The notes beneath the pieces are model-generated. The model saw only the letters and a list, made by a program, of their open reading frames with translations, was not told the DNA's origin and ran no database searches. From the NCBI RefSeq assembly GCF_003060825.1, contig NZ_CP028922.1:4247001-4311000 (forward strand): a DNA stretch of 64,000 nucleotides, written 5' to 3'. The position numbers were made by a program, and so were the translations under genes. Below are positions 26,169 to 35,319 of the stretch, in pieces (position 1 is the stretch's first letter; the number at the start of each line of letters is the position of its first letter). The stretch comes from Paenibacillus sp. CAA11 (GTDB lineage Bacteria > Bacillota > Bacilli > Paenibacillales > Paenibacillaceae).

Positions 26169-27266
26169 TCATTTCTTGTTGTAATTAAGAAGCTTTATTC
26201 TGTCTTTAGCCTGATCAAATCCTTGCTGACCACTCATCTCATAGTGATATAAAGCTTCAGATGTATTTCCGGTAAGCTCATAATATAAGCCTAAGTTATA
26301 GTGAGATCTATAAGAACCCACACCCTGAACCGATTCATATTTTCCCCGAGGTACTTCTCCAAGGTGAATGCAGTAAGAGAACACATCCGGGATTTGATCG
26401 AACCATTCAGGATTTTTGGCTTCAATTATTGCACTGCCATATATATAATATAAATCGGTATAATCCGGATAAATTTCAATAGCAACATTAATAATATTTG
26501 ATAGTGACTCCCAATCTTTCAATTTCAACAATGTATGAGCATATTCCATAAATAATGCGCTATAAAAATGCGGGTAAGGCTTCTGACCGACTCCCAGAGC
26601 TCTTTCAAACCACACTTTAGACTCCAATAACTCATTCATTTTCCCATAAGTTTTACCTAATTGAAACATTAAATAAGGGTTCTCCGGATCTGATCCTTGA
26701 TCCAACAATAATAATTCTAGATTTCTTTGATATTTATCCTTCTTTTTTATTTCTTCTGGACTGTATCCGTAGTGATTGAAGTTTAAAACCGTACTAACTA
26801 ATTTAGGATATTGACTTTTGTAGTGTAGCTGCTCATGAATTCTCCCCTTGTACTTAAAGTCCGAATGATTAGGAAACAATCTAGTAATCCATGATTGTAC
26901 CCATTGGCCATTACTTGTTAAACTTTGTATTCCTACACTGGCAGCAGTACCAGGCTCTGAACTCACTAATTGACTGGCATCCTGTAGAGCGAGACCATCA
27001 TCCAAATATTCTTCATCTGCGTCCATCACTAAAATCAGTGGGCAAGACGCTTGTGAAATGCTAAAATTTCTAGATTCTGAGAAGTCACTATTCCAACTTT
27101 TTCGAAAAACTTTCGCCCCTAAACTTCTAGCGATTTCAAACGTTCTGTCCTCTGAATAATGATCAACTACAATAACTTCCTTAACATAAGGTGTAATTGA
27201 GCGAATTGCCCTCCCTATGTACTCTTCCTCATTTCGAGTAATGATGCATACTGAGATCTCATTCAT
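26169..27266 (-). CDS. GT2 family glycosyltransferase with short TPR tail
   Basis: A 365-residue enzyme. The GT-A domain has VCIITRNEEEYIGRAIRSI, VDHYSEDRTFEIA and the metal motif in LVMDADEEYLDD. A C-terminal helical region (about 200-365) contains IEIYPDYTDLYYIYGSAIIE, the stretch duplicated in the remnant at 23664-23900. The start at 27266 is set by GGGGGAGATTGAA before the ATG; an upstream frame of 15 more residues lies within the terminator. First of the glycosyltransferase genes after the terminator of the TIG-protein gene, so expression may depend on read-through or a weak local promoter. Confidence 0.87.
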   Translation of the reverse strand: MNEISVCIITRNEEEYIGRAIRSITPYVKEVIVVDHYSEDRTFEIARSLGAKVFRKSWNSDFSESRNFSISQASCPLILVMDADEEYLDDGLALQDASQLVSSEPGTAASVGIQSLTSNGQWVQSWITRLFPNHSDFKYKGRIHEQLHYKSQYPKLVSTVLNFNHYGYSPEEIKKKDKYQRNLELLLLDQGSDPENPYLMFQLGKTYGKMNELLESKVWFERALGVGQKPYPHFYSALFMEYAHTLLKLKDWESLSNIINVAIEIYPDYTDLYYIYGSAIIEAKNPEWFDQIPDVFSYCIHLGEVPRGKYESVQGVGSYRSHYNLGLYYELTGNTSEALYHYEMSGQQGFDQAKDRIKLLNYNKK

Positions 27267-27294
27267 TTCAATCTCCCCCAACCAACACTTAGTA

Positions 27295-27331
27295 TAAAAC
27301 ACAACAGGCACCCTATGAAGGATACCTGTTG
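27295..27331 (-). terminator. Terminator after the TIG-repeat gene
   Basis: CAACAGGCACCC (27302-27313) pairs with GGATACCTGTTG (27320-27331), one mismatch, and is followed on the minus strand by GTGTTTTAT, a weak U-run. It divides the TIG gene from the glycosyltransferases but may be leaky. Confidence 0.7.
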
Positions 27332-27344
27332 CTCTTTTGCTTTG

Positions 27345-30300
27345 TTACTTGTACATATAACCGTTCACCAACTCAGTAGTCTGACCATCAGCATTAACTA
27401 CCTTAATAGTGACAGGACCCACAGATGGCCAGACAGGTGTAAGGGCCTTAATGGATGTCTTACTGTAGGTCGTTGATTGAATCAAAGTGTCATTGAAATA
27501 TACCTTGGCCGCGTTATCAAAGTTTTGCCCCGTGAGAGTTATAAGGGTTCCCCCTTTTATTGGACCCTCTGCTGGAGTCACACTTGTAATAATAGGCGCT
27601 GGTGCTTTAGGTGGTGCTAAGTAATTATACCCTGCGGGTATAATCGTTGACTGACCGGTTGAATTTACGATCTTGATATCTACCGGTCCGATAACGTTCC
27701 ACTTAGGCGTGGAAGCCTTAATTTGAGTAGAGCTATAAGTTGTTGAAGAAAGTAACGTGTCGTTAAAGTATACCTTAGCGCCGCTATCAAAATCGGTGCC
27801 TATTATGGTAATTACTAAACCTCCCGTTAATTCTCCTTGATTTGGAGTCACACTTGTAATCGTAGGCACTGGAGGTACCTTATAAGTAAATCCATCTGCT
27901 TTTTCAATAGATGATCCATCCGGATTTACTACCCTAATTGTTACCGGTCCATAACTAGCCCACTTAGGCGTACGCACCTTAATCTGAGTTGTACTATAAG
28001 TCGTTGATTGAAGCAGCGTGTCGTTGAAGTATACTTTAGAGCCGGTCTCAAAATTTTCCCCTGTAAGAGTAATTATTAAACCACCGGCCATCTCGCCTTC
28101 ACTAGGGCTAACAGTTGCTATTGATAACGGTGGTGGAGGTGGCGGAGCTAGATATTTAAACCCATCTTCCAAAGTAGCTATCCGTCCGTCCCCATTTACT
28201 ACTTTAATATTAACTGATTCGCTCGTCTTCCACGCTGGAGTTTTTGCTTTTATTTGTGTAGCACCATATACAGTTGATTGAATTAAAGTGTCATTGAAAT
28301 ATACTTTAGCACTATTATCAAAGTTTTTACCTGATATAGTGATAAGCAAACCTCCTGCCATCTCGCCTTCATTAGGAGTGACACTTGTCAATTCAATTGG
28401 CGGTGGCGGTGGTGGAGCTAAATAGGTGAACGCATTGCTTAGAACCGCTGTCTGGCCATCACCATTTACCACTTTAACATTAACTGGTCCGCTAGTAGTC
28501 CATACCGGAGTTTTTGCTTTTATTTGTGTAGCACCATATACAGTTGATTGAATTAAAGTGTCATTGAAATATACTTTAGCACCACTATCAAAATTGTTAC
28601 CTGTTACAGTAATGAGCAAACCTCCTGCCATTTCACCTTCATTAGGACTGACACTCGTCAATTCCACTGGTGGTGGTGGTGGCGGTGTTTCAAACGTAAA
28701 GGCCTGCGCCAAAGATGCCGTCTGGCCATCTGGATTTGTTACTTGGATATCTACTTGTTCCGCAACACTCCATACTGGAGTTTTAAACTTCAACTGTGTT
28801 GCAGATACGAATGTAGTGGCTACCTGCTGATTACCAAATGTAAGTTTTGCCCCATTCACAAAATTCGTACCCTGTACAGTAACCTCTGTTCCACCAGTAA
28901 TCATTCCCTTACTAGGTGACAAAGAGCTCAAGGTTGGAGCTGGTTCCTTTAAATAGTTAAAGCCGTTAGCCAACGTAACTGACTGTCCATCGCCATTCGT
29001 CACTTTAACGTCTACAGGGCCTGAATTCGTCCACTTTGGTGTCACAACCTTTATCTGACCAGATCCGTACACGGTTGCTTGGATTACACTGTCATTAAAA
29101 TAAACCTTGGCTCCCGTATCGAAGTTTGAACCAGAAAGGGTAATCACCAGGCCTCCATTCAATTTACCTTCGTTCGGGCTAATGCTTGTAATTACTGGTG
29201 CTGGCGGTGTTTCAAAGGTATAACCTTTTTCCTTTATTGCAGTCTGGCCGTCTGGATTTGTCACGGAGACATTCACAACTTCCGCCGAGTTCCATGCTGG
29301 TGTTGTAATTTTCAGCTGAGTTGAGGATACAAATGTAGTTGCCAACTCTTGATCCTTCAACTTAACTTTTACCCCACTTACAAAGTTCGATCCCGTGATG
29401 ACAACGCTCGTCCCCCCTGTCACTAAACCATGATCAGGAGCTACAGTTGTGATAACTGGAGCTGGTGGTGGCGGTGGCGGTGGTGGAGCTAAATAGGTGA
29501 ACGCATTGCTTAGAACCGCTGTCTGGCCATCACCATTTACCACTTTAACATTAACTGGTCCGCTAGTAGTCCATACCGGAGTTTTTGCTTTTATTTGTGT
29601 AGCACCATATACAGTTGATTGAATTAAAGTGTCATTGAAATATACTTTAGCACCACTATCAAAATTGTTACCTGTTACAGTAATGAGCAAACCTCCTGCC
29701 ATTTCACCTTCATTAGGACTGACACTCGTCAATTCCATTGGTGGTGGTGGTGGCGGTGTTTCAAACGTAAAGGCCTGCGCCAAAGATGCCGTCTGGCCAT
29801 CTGGATTTGTTACTTGGATATCTACTTGTTCCGCAACACTCCATACTGGAGTTTTAAACTTCAACTGTGTTGCAGATACGAATGTAGTGGCTACCTGCTG
29901 ATTACCAAATGTAAGTTTTGCCCCATTCACAAAATTCGTACCCTGTACAGTAACCTCTGTTCCACCAGTAATCATTCCCTTACTAGGTGACAAAGAGCTC
30001 AAGGTTGGAGCTGGTTCCTTTAAATAGTTAAAGCCGTTAGCCAACGTAACTGACTGTCCATCGCCATTCGTCACTTTAACGTCTACAGGGCCTGAATTCG
30101 TCCACTTTGGTGTCACAACCTTTATCTGACCAGATCCGTACACGGTTGCTTGGATTACACTGTCATTAAAATAAACCTTGGCTCCCGTATCGAAGTTTGA
30201 ACCAGAAAGGGTAATCACCAGGCCTCCATTCAATTTACCTTCGTTCGGGCTAATGCTTGTAATTACTGGTGCTGGCGGTGTTTCAAAGGTATAACCTTTT

Positions 30301-32651
30301 TCCTTTATTGCAGTCTGGCCGTCTGGATTTGTCACGGAGACATTCACAACTTCCGCCGAGTTCCATGCTGGTGTTGTAATTTTCAGCTGAGTTGAGGATA
30401 CAAATGTAGTTGCCAACTCTTGATCCTTCAACTTAACTTTTACCCCACTTACAAAGTTCGATCCCGTGATGACAACGCTCGTCCCCCCTGTCACTAAACC
30501 ATGATCAGGAGCTACAGTTGTGATAACTGGAGCTGGTGGTGGCGGTGGCAAAAGGTAATTAAATCCCTTTTCAAGAGTTGCCGCTTGTCCGTCCGGATTT
30601 ACTACTTTTACGGTTACGGCCTCGGCAGTATTCCATACAGGAGTCTGCAATTTGATTTGAGTGCTACTATAAAATGTTGCATTCGGCACTAACTGATCGT
30701 TAAAGTAAACTTTAACTCCACTCTGGAAGTCCCTACCAGTGATGGTAACCAGAGTCCCTCCTGTTGTTTCACCCTCATTCGGAAGGATTGATGTTAACAT
30801 CGGTTGTGGCCAAGAATAGGTATAGCCTTGTGTCTTCTCAGCAAATTGTCCATCTGGATTTACTACTTTCACGGTTACGGATTCTGCTTTATTCCATGAT
30901 GGAGAGGATACAGTCAATGTAGTACCGGATACGTAAGTAGCCGCTACTTCTTTATCATTGAAAAACACCTTAGCCCCTGACTTGAAACGGCTACCTGTAA
31001 GAGTGACTAGTTCTCCACCCTTTGTGGTACCTTTATTAGGTTCTACAATATTCAATTCAGGTCCTAAGACATAGCTATAAGCATTTGGCAACTCAGTGCT
31101 GTATCCATCAGGATTCGTAATACTAACAGCAACAAGGCCCGGATTAACTGCTGCTGGCGCCTTAACTATAATTTTTGTAGGCGTTGTAGAGACAACACTA
31201 GCTGCTTTATCTCCGAATTTAACCGTCGCACCCGTCATGAAGTAGTTTCCTTCAATGCTTACCTCGTTGTTTCCTGCAAGTGGTCCCTCTACAGGTGTGA
31301 TTTTAGTAATTTCCGGGATAGCATAGTATGTGTATTTACCTGTTGCACTTTGATTATCATCATTTGTTACCTTTACATCGACATTCCCCTGTGTTCCTGC
31401 AGGAGTAATAACAATGATTTTAGTAGAATCAACAAATTGTACAGAGGTTGCAGGCTTAGTGCCAAATTGTACTTTTACGTTAGGCCTGAAGTGTTCCCCC
31501 GTAATCGTTACACTTTCCCCACCATTGATTAAACCATTATCTTTTACAATTGAAGTAATCGTCGGCGCAGCATATTTAACATTGATCTTAGGGTTAGGAA
31601 CTGTAAACTCGTGAAGTGCACCTAAATAATCATCATACTTCACCTTGATATCTTGTGCCCCAACAGGAAGATCTCCAATCTTAGCTCCTGTTTTATGACG
31701 AATTTTGTAATTAAAAGTCAGAGTATCTCTTTTGAGCTCATTAAATTTCCAGGTTAAAGTGTTCCCAACCACCGTTGGTTGTGGTATGTTATCTTTGTAA
31801 GAATCAGGAACTATTTCAAATTCTGGAGAAACTGTGTCTGTTACTACGGCGTTATAAGCACTCGATAAGCCTATCTCATCAACAATTGCTGCGTAGATTT
31901 GAGCCAAACCGACAGACCCCAATACAAAATGGTGATGCTGTGCAGTAGTTGCCATAGCTTTCATTAACAAGTTAGGTGCACTTGTCTCAGGATTTTCAGA
32001 TGGCAGCAGAAGAGCAATCGTATAAAATACCACGTCTTCAGCCTTTGCTGAATTAGCTTGATCTAATGCAACTTGACGTGCATATGACTCAGGCCCGGGT
32101 TCAGTAGCTTGTCCATCCGTCATAAGCAGGATTACTGGCTGAGCATCCGGTCTATGATTTTTCAACAGCTCTTGAGCCTTTGCAATGGCTGCTTTAGTTC
32201 CCGTTCCGCCTCCTGCTTGAATAGTGTCTACATAATTTTTCACTTCTGCCGGATTATCAGACAGCGCTTTATACTTAACATCGCTAGCGAAGTCCACAAT
32301 ACCAACACGATGCTTGCTAAAGTCTACTAAATCAATGAAGCCTTTAGCAGCATTTTTGGCATTTTTCATTTTGTCTTCGCCTTTATTAGGTGCATAGCTG
32401 GCTGCCATACTTCCAGATCGGTCTATAATTAATATAATGTCGTTAGGCTTAACAATACTGACATCAGGCGAGCCTTGTACATTCAATTGTACATTGGCCT
32501 CTCCCCCTTCTACAATTGCTGAGGGGTTTACTACTTTGGTTACCTGAACAGCCTCACTTGCTGCACGGGCCGTACTTCCCATAGGAAACGGCGCTACCAG
32601 TAGCAAAGTACTCAGTAAAATATACAAAATTTTAGTATACCTAGCCTTCAC
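27345..32651 (-). CDS. Giant secreted VWA protein with 16 IPT/TIG domains
   Basis: The 1768-residue surface or secreted protein has a signal peptide (residues 1-30, ending TARA). A von Willebrand A domain spans about 70-250 with an intact metal site DRSGS (77-81) and MTDGQA. A beta-rich linker (about 255-360) is followed by sixteen tandem TIG (Ig-like) domains, each opening with a P-x-I/L-T-S-x-x-P-x-x-G-x-x-x-GG pattern. Poly-proline linkers of up to eight prolines separate some TIG domains. There is no LPXTG, SLH or transmembrane anchor at the C-terminus (ends GYMYK), so attachment is unknown. Start GTG 32651 behind GGGAGGA. It starts 17 bp after fliT with no terminator, so it should be in the fliD-S-T transcript. 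Function is not established; adhesion or filament-associated mechanics is a guess from VWA plus Ig-like stalk. Confidence 0.9.
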   Translation of the reverse strand: MKARYTKILYILLSTLLLVAPFPMGSTARAASEAVQVTKVVNPSAIVEGGEANVQLNVQGSPDVSIVKPNDIILIIDRSGSMAASYAPNKGEDKMKNAKNAAKGFIDLVDFSKHRVGIVDFASDVKYKALSDNPAEVKNYVDTIQAGGGTGTKAAIAKAQELLKNHRPDAQPVILLMTDGQATEPGPESYARQVALDQANSAKAEDVVFYTIALLLPSENPETSAPNLLMKAMATTAQHHHFVLGSVGLAQIYAAIVDEIGLSSAYNAVVTDTVSPEFEIVPDSYKDNIPQPTVVGNTLTWKFNELKRDTLTFNYKIRHKTGAKIGDLPVGAQDIKVKYDDYLGALHEFTVPNPKINVKYAAPTITSIVKDNGLINGGESVTITGEHFRPNVKVQFGTKPATSVQFVDSTKIIVITPAGTQGNVDVKVTNDDNQSATGKYTYYAIPEITKITPVEGPLAGNNEVSIEGNYFMTGATVKFGDKAASVVSTTPTKIIVKAPAAVNPGLVAVSITNPDGYSTELPNAYSYVLGPELNIVEPNKGTTKGGELVTLTGSRFKSGAKVFFNDKEVAATYVSGTTLTVSSPSWNKAESVTVKVVNPDGQFAEKTQGYTYSWPQPMLTSILPNEGETTGGTLVTITGRDFQSGVKVYFNDQLVPNATFYSSTQIKLQTPVWNTAEAVTVKVVNPDGQAATLEKGFNYLLPPPPPAPVITTVAPDHGLVTGGTSVVITGSNFVSGVKVKLKDQELATTFVSSTQLKITTPAWNSAEVVNVSVTNPDGQTAIKEKGYTFETPPAPVITSISPNEGKLNGGLVITLSGSNFDTGAKVYFNDSVIQATVYGSGQIKVVTPKWTNSGPVDVKVTNGDGQSVTLANGFNYLKEPAPTLSSLSPSKGMITGGTEVTVQGTNFVNGAKLTFGNQQVATTFVSATQLKFKTPVWSVAEQVDIQVTNPDGQTASLAQAFTFETPPPPPPMELTSVSPNEGEMAGGLLITVTGNNFDSGAKVYFNDTLIQSTVYGATQIKAKTPVWTTSGPVNVKVVNGDGQTAVLSNAFTYLAPPPPPPPPAPVITTVAPDHGLVTGGTSVVITGSNFVSGVKVKLKDQELATTFVSSTQLKITTPAWNSAEVVNVSVTNPDGQTAIKEKGYTFETPPAPVITSISPNEGKLNGGLVITLSGSNFDTGAKVYFNDSVIQATVYGSGQIKVVTPKWTNSGPVDVKVTNGDGQSVTLANGFNYLKEPAPTLSSLSPSKGMITGGTEVTVQGTNFVNGAKLTFGNQQVATTFVSATQLKFKTPVWSVAEQVDIQVTNPDGQTASLAQAFTFETPPPPPPVELTSVSPNEGEMAGGLLITVTGNNFDSGAKVYFNDTLIQSTVYGATQIKAKTPVWTTSGPVNVKVVNGDGQTAVLSNAFTYLAPPPPPPIELTSVTPNEGEMAGGLLITISGKNFDNSAKVYFNDTLIQSTVYGATQIKAKTPAWKTSESVNIKVVNGDGRIATLEDGFKYLAPPPPPPLSIATVSPSEGEMAGGLIITLTGENFETGSKVYFNDTLLQSTTYSTTQIKVRTPKWASYGPVTIRVVNPDGSSIEKADGFTYKVPPVPTITSVTPNQGELTGGLVITIIGTDFDSGAKVYFNDTLLSSTTYSSTQIKASTPKWNVIGPVDIKIVNSTGQSTIIPAGYNYLAPPKAPAPIITSVTPAEGPIKGGTLITLTGQNFDNAAKVYFNDTLIQSTTYSKTSIKALTPVWPSVGPVTIKVVNADGQTTELVNGYMYK
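28411..30552 (-). repeat. Two 1071-bp tandem copies inside the TIG gene
   Basis: Segments 29482-30552 and 28411-29481 encode the same four TIG domains (357 residues each). The encoded proteins differ at one residue, from C at 28667 versus T at 29738 (valine versus methionine). Copies are bounded by GGTGGCGGT-type runs that encode poly-proline, likely the recombination points. Recent unequal crossing-over or slippage is the inference. Confidence 0.95.
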
Positions 32652-32668
32652 ACTTCATTCCTCCCTTA

Positions 32669-33007
32669 TCATTTTTTAAAATCCACAAAAAAAGCGCCGA
32701 CATCATAGTTGTTAGACAACTTTCCATAATCCTGTGTCATGCGCTTTCTTTTCTCAAACATCACAATTTCTTGTGATAATTTCTCTTTTTCTAACATAAT
32801 CAATTGAATGATTCGCTCATGCAACACTTTAATATCTTCTAGTATCAAGCTGTCTTCTTCAGACGGTTCCTTGCTCCCTACCTCAATATATAATTGATCT
32901 AATTCCTCCGAATATTTAGTGTACTCATCGAAGGTTGCAGACTCACTTAGGATCAATTTATATATTTCTAATATTCTTTGAAACGCACTAGGGTCATGAT
33001 TAACCAT
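32669..33007 (-). CDS. fliT: FliT-like flagellar chaperone
   Basis: Small helical protein of 112 residues in the fliT position directly after fliS. Charged, heptad-rich, with EKEKLSQEIVMFEKRKRMTQDYGK near the C-terminus, as in FliT/FlgN-type export chaperones; FliT serves the filament cap protein FliD. The ATG at 33007 overlaps the fliS stop by 8 bases and has AGGTGA upstream; a longer frame inside fliS is rejected. Sequence identity in this family is low, so the call leans on size and position. Confidence 0.8.
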   Translation of the reverse strand: MVNHDPSAFQRILEIYKLILSESATFDEYTKYSEELDQLYIEVGSKEPSEEDSLILEDIKVLHERIIQLIMLEKEKLSQEIVMFEKRKRMTQDYGKLSNNYDVGAFFVDFKK

Positions 33008-33386
33008 GTTGCTCACCTGTTTTAAGAGAACTAATTGCTTTCTTCCACGTCTCAGCAAGTCCACGAGCAAATTCCAGAACGTCATCCAGCATGGATTCTT
33101 TTCTCTTAATCATAAACTCAGCAATGTATCTATTATAAAATTCATACAATTGACGCAGATCATTAGCAATAGGGTAATCCATATTTAGAGTAATAATCAG
33201 CTCACTAATAATTGCACGAACTTTATGCAAGGATTCATTCATTGCTTCAAAGTTACCTTGAGCAAATTGACTTTTTGCTAAAAGTAATGATTTAACCATT
33301 CCCTGATACAACAACAAAGTCAATTCACCAGGACTCGCTGTCTCAACTTGAACTTTTAGATATTGCTGCTGAATTGCATTTTGCAT
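33000..33386 (-). CDS. fliS: Flagellin export chaperone FliS
   Basis: Four-helix chaperone that binds the C-terminus of flagellin and prevents cytoplasmic polymerisation; in Bacillus it also binds FliW. The 128 residues include the N-terminal YLKVQVETASPGELTLLLYQG and IANDLRQLYEFYNRY, both typical. The start at 33386 is chosen because GCGAGGTAAC precedes it, whereas a frame 18 bp longer has none. Coupled to fliT by overlap. Confidence 0.95.
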   Translation of the reverse strand: MQNAIQQQYLKVQVETASPGELTLLLYQGMVKSLLLAKSQFAQGNFEAMNESLHKVRAIISELIITLNMDYPIANDLRQLYEFYNRYIAEFMIKRKESMLDDVLEFARGLAETWKKAISSLKTGEQHG

Positions 33387-33450
33387 GTTACCTCGCTCCA
33401 TCATTCATTTTATTGATCAGTCATTTCAAGTGCACGATAATTAATAAAGA

Positions 33451-34893
33451 CTACATAGAGGAAAAGATCGAGCTTTTACTATTCAACTTTTGCAGGGCCT
33501 GTTCCATAGCCGAGAACTGTTTGTAGTACCTATTTTCAATATCTATCAGTTTAGCTTTCCAATCTGATTCTTGAGTACTCAGTTCTTTAAGTTCTTTCCC
33601 CATGATACTATCATCTTGAGCTTCTGCTAGACCAGTACTACCAATTTTTTTCTTCATAGCATCCAATTGCGTATTAATCGTATTATAGAGTCGGTCTGCT
33701 AGGCCTATATTACTTTTGCCTGGCACTTCAGCTGCTGACGAATTATCCATCAAAAACAACTGTTTAACCTGATCGAAGTTACTATTCACAGCTTCCGTTA
33801 ATTTCTCTTCATCAATCTCTAGTTTTCCGTTTTCTTTATATGACGACATAACGGTAATCCCAATCTGAGATAACAGTGAAACTTGATCTTTTGGAACATT
33901 AAGCGGTTTGCTCATTCCTGTACGCATTGCACTCAAAGTATCTTTTAAGATGGAATCATTGTACAAAGTGCCTTGTCTTGCTTTCATTTCCCATTGCTCG
34001 ATTTGCTTTTCGCTCATGGACTCTTTTTGTTCGTCCGTTAGAGGCGCATAATCTCGGTTCTTTCTCGTTGTAGTAGCCGTAGAGAACGTATCAATCAATT
34101 CATTATATTGCTCTACAAAAGCTTTTATTTTATCTACTACGCCACTACGATCGGTCACAGAACCAATAGTCGCTGTTCCGGATCCCTTTAAAGCTACCTG
34201 TGTGCCGTTAATTGTCACAGAATTTGTAGACGATGTTAGGGACACACCATTTACTAAATACTCAGCGTCAGCACCTTTTTTGCTAGTACTAGTAAGCCCC
34301 AAAATACCAACATCACCAGTCATTTCGACTAATGAAGTACTGCCCGATTCCATTGCAGTAAGATAGATTGATCCATTGTTGGTATCAAGGCTTGCACGCA
34401 CTCCCGTTTTAGCCGAGTTACTATTAATATCTTTTACAACGGTCTCGAGTGTCGATTGCCCTGCTGTATAAGTAATATCGACGTTTCCTTTTGAACCTTT
34501 AATATTAAAAGTACCGCCTGTAGTAAGGGTGGCTGTAGGAGAAACTGTAGTTTTCCCTACAAGCATTGCTGAGGAAGCTAAACTTTTCACTTCCACACTG
34601 GTAGTCGCAGCTATAGTACCTGCTGATGTAACATCTAGAACAGATGTATTTGATGAACTAGCAGTAGTCTTCTCAAAGTTTTTTTCAAACCGCAAGTCAT
34701 TCACTGTATTACGAAAAGAGAGAAGCTTCGTATTCATCGACAGATAATCTTCTCTTTTCCATACGTTCAATTGTTTCTTTTTAAGGATATTATCTAATGG
34801 CATTCTTTCGGTACTCATTAGCTTTTTGATAATAGATTCTGTATCCAGACTGCCACTGAACCCGGTCAAACGGGTAGGTGTAATACTTGCCAT
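33451..34893 (-). CDS. fliD: Flagellar filament cap protein FliD
   Basis: FliD (HAP2) caps the filament tip and folds incoming flagellin. The 480-residue product has the FliD N-terminal domain (RLTGFSGSLDTESIIKKLM) and C-terminal coiled-coil domain (RSGVVDKIKAFVEQYNELIDTF, then a helical end IENRYYKQFSAMEQALQKLNS). The middle variable domain is threonine- and serine-rich. The start has AGAGGAGG upstream. Order flaG-fliD-fliS-fliT matches B. subtilis. Confidence 0.96.
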   Translation of the reverse strand: MASITPTRLTGFSGSLDTESIIKKLMSTERMPLDNILKKKQLNVWKREDYLSMNTKLLSFRNTVNDLRFEKNFEKTTASSSNTSVLDVTSAGTIAATTSVEVKSLASSAMLVGKTTVSPTATLTTGGTFNIKGSKGNVDITYTAGQSTLETVVKDINSNSAKTGVRASLDTNNGSIYLTAMESGSTSLVEMTGDVGILGLTSTSKKGADAEYLVNGVSLTSSTNSVTINGTQVALKGSGTATIGSVTDRSGVVDKIKAFVEQYNELIDTFSTATTTRKNRDYAPLTDEQKESMSEKQIEQWEMKARQGTLYNDSILKDTLSAMRTGMSKPLNVPKDQVSLLSQIGITVMSSYKENGKLEIDEEKLTEAVNSNFDQVKQLFLMDNSSAAEVPGKSNIGLADRLYNTINTQLDAMKKKIGSTGLAEAQDDSIMGKELKELSTQESDWKAKLIDIENRYYKQFSAMEQALQKLNSKSSIFSSM

Positions 34894-34905
34894 TGTATAC
34901 CTCCT

Positions 34906-35247
34906 CTACATTTTCTCATCTAAAAATATTCCTACTTTTTGGCTAAGGTTATACATTACATCGAGCATCTTTTCACTCGGAATTTCTCGAACAACCTCGT
35001 TCGTATCGTCTTTCAGCACAACAACCATAATCGTGTTGGTTTTTTCGTGAACTTTCACTTGAATATGAGTTTCTGATTTCTCAAGAGCTTTGTTCACCTT
35101 ATCTACAAGCTGTGGAATTGTATGTTTGCGCTGTTCCTTTAATAGAGAATCCGAATCAGCCATATTATCCATAAAATTCTCATTTGTGAGATTTTTAAAC
35201 CATGGCATTAAGGACGTCGATGATGAATTGGAATCAATCTTCATCAT
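34906..35247 (-). CDS. flaG: FlaG family protein
   Basis: 113-residue FlaG (YvyC) protein with the conserved C-terminal half (KVHEKTNTIMVVVLKDDTNEVVREIPSEKMLDV, about 64-97). FlaG influences filament length in several bacteria; mechanism unclear. Two tandem ATGs after GGGAGGAAC. It lies between the hag terminator and fliD, 12 bp before fliD. Confidence 0.93.
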   Translation of the reverse strand: MMKIDSNSSSTSLMPWFKNLTNENFMDNMADSDSLLKEQRKHTIPQLVDKVNKALEKSETHIQVKVHEKTNTIMVVVLKDDTNEVVREIPSEKMLDVMYNLSQKVGIFLDEKM

Positions 35248-35278
35248 TGTTCCTCCCAGAACGGTTATTGGCTTATAT

Positions 35279-35308
35279 TAAAAAAACCGGCCGGTATCCC
35301 GGCCGGCT
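35279..35308 (-). terminator. hag terminator
   Basis: CCGGCCGG (35287-35294) and CCGGCCGG (35299-35306) form a very stable stem followed by seven U on the minus strand, 11 bp after the flagellin stop. Confidence 0.95.
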
Positions 35309-35319
35309 GTAAGGCGAAA

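Noticed and set aside
28411-30552. CRISPR-like repeat array in the TIG gene
   Set aside because: The repeats are in-frame coding for TIG domains and poly-proline linkers, with no short palindromic repeats or unique spacers.
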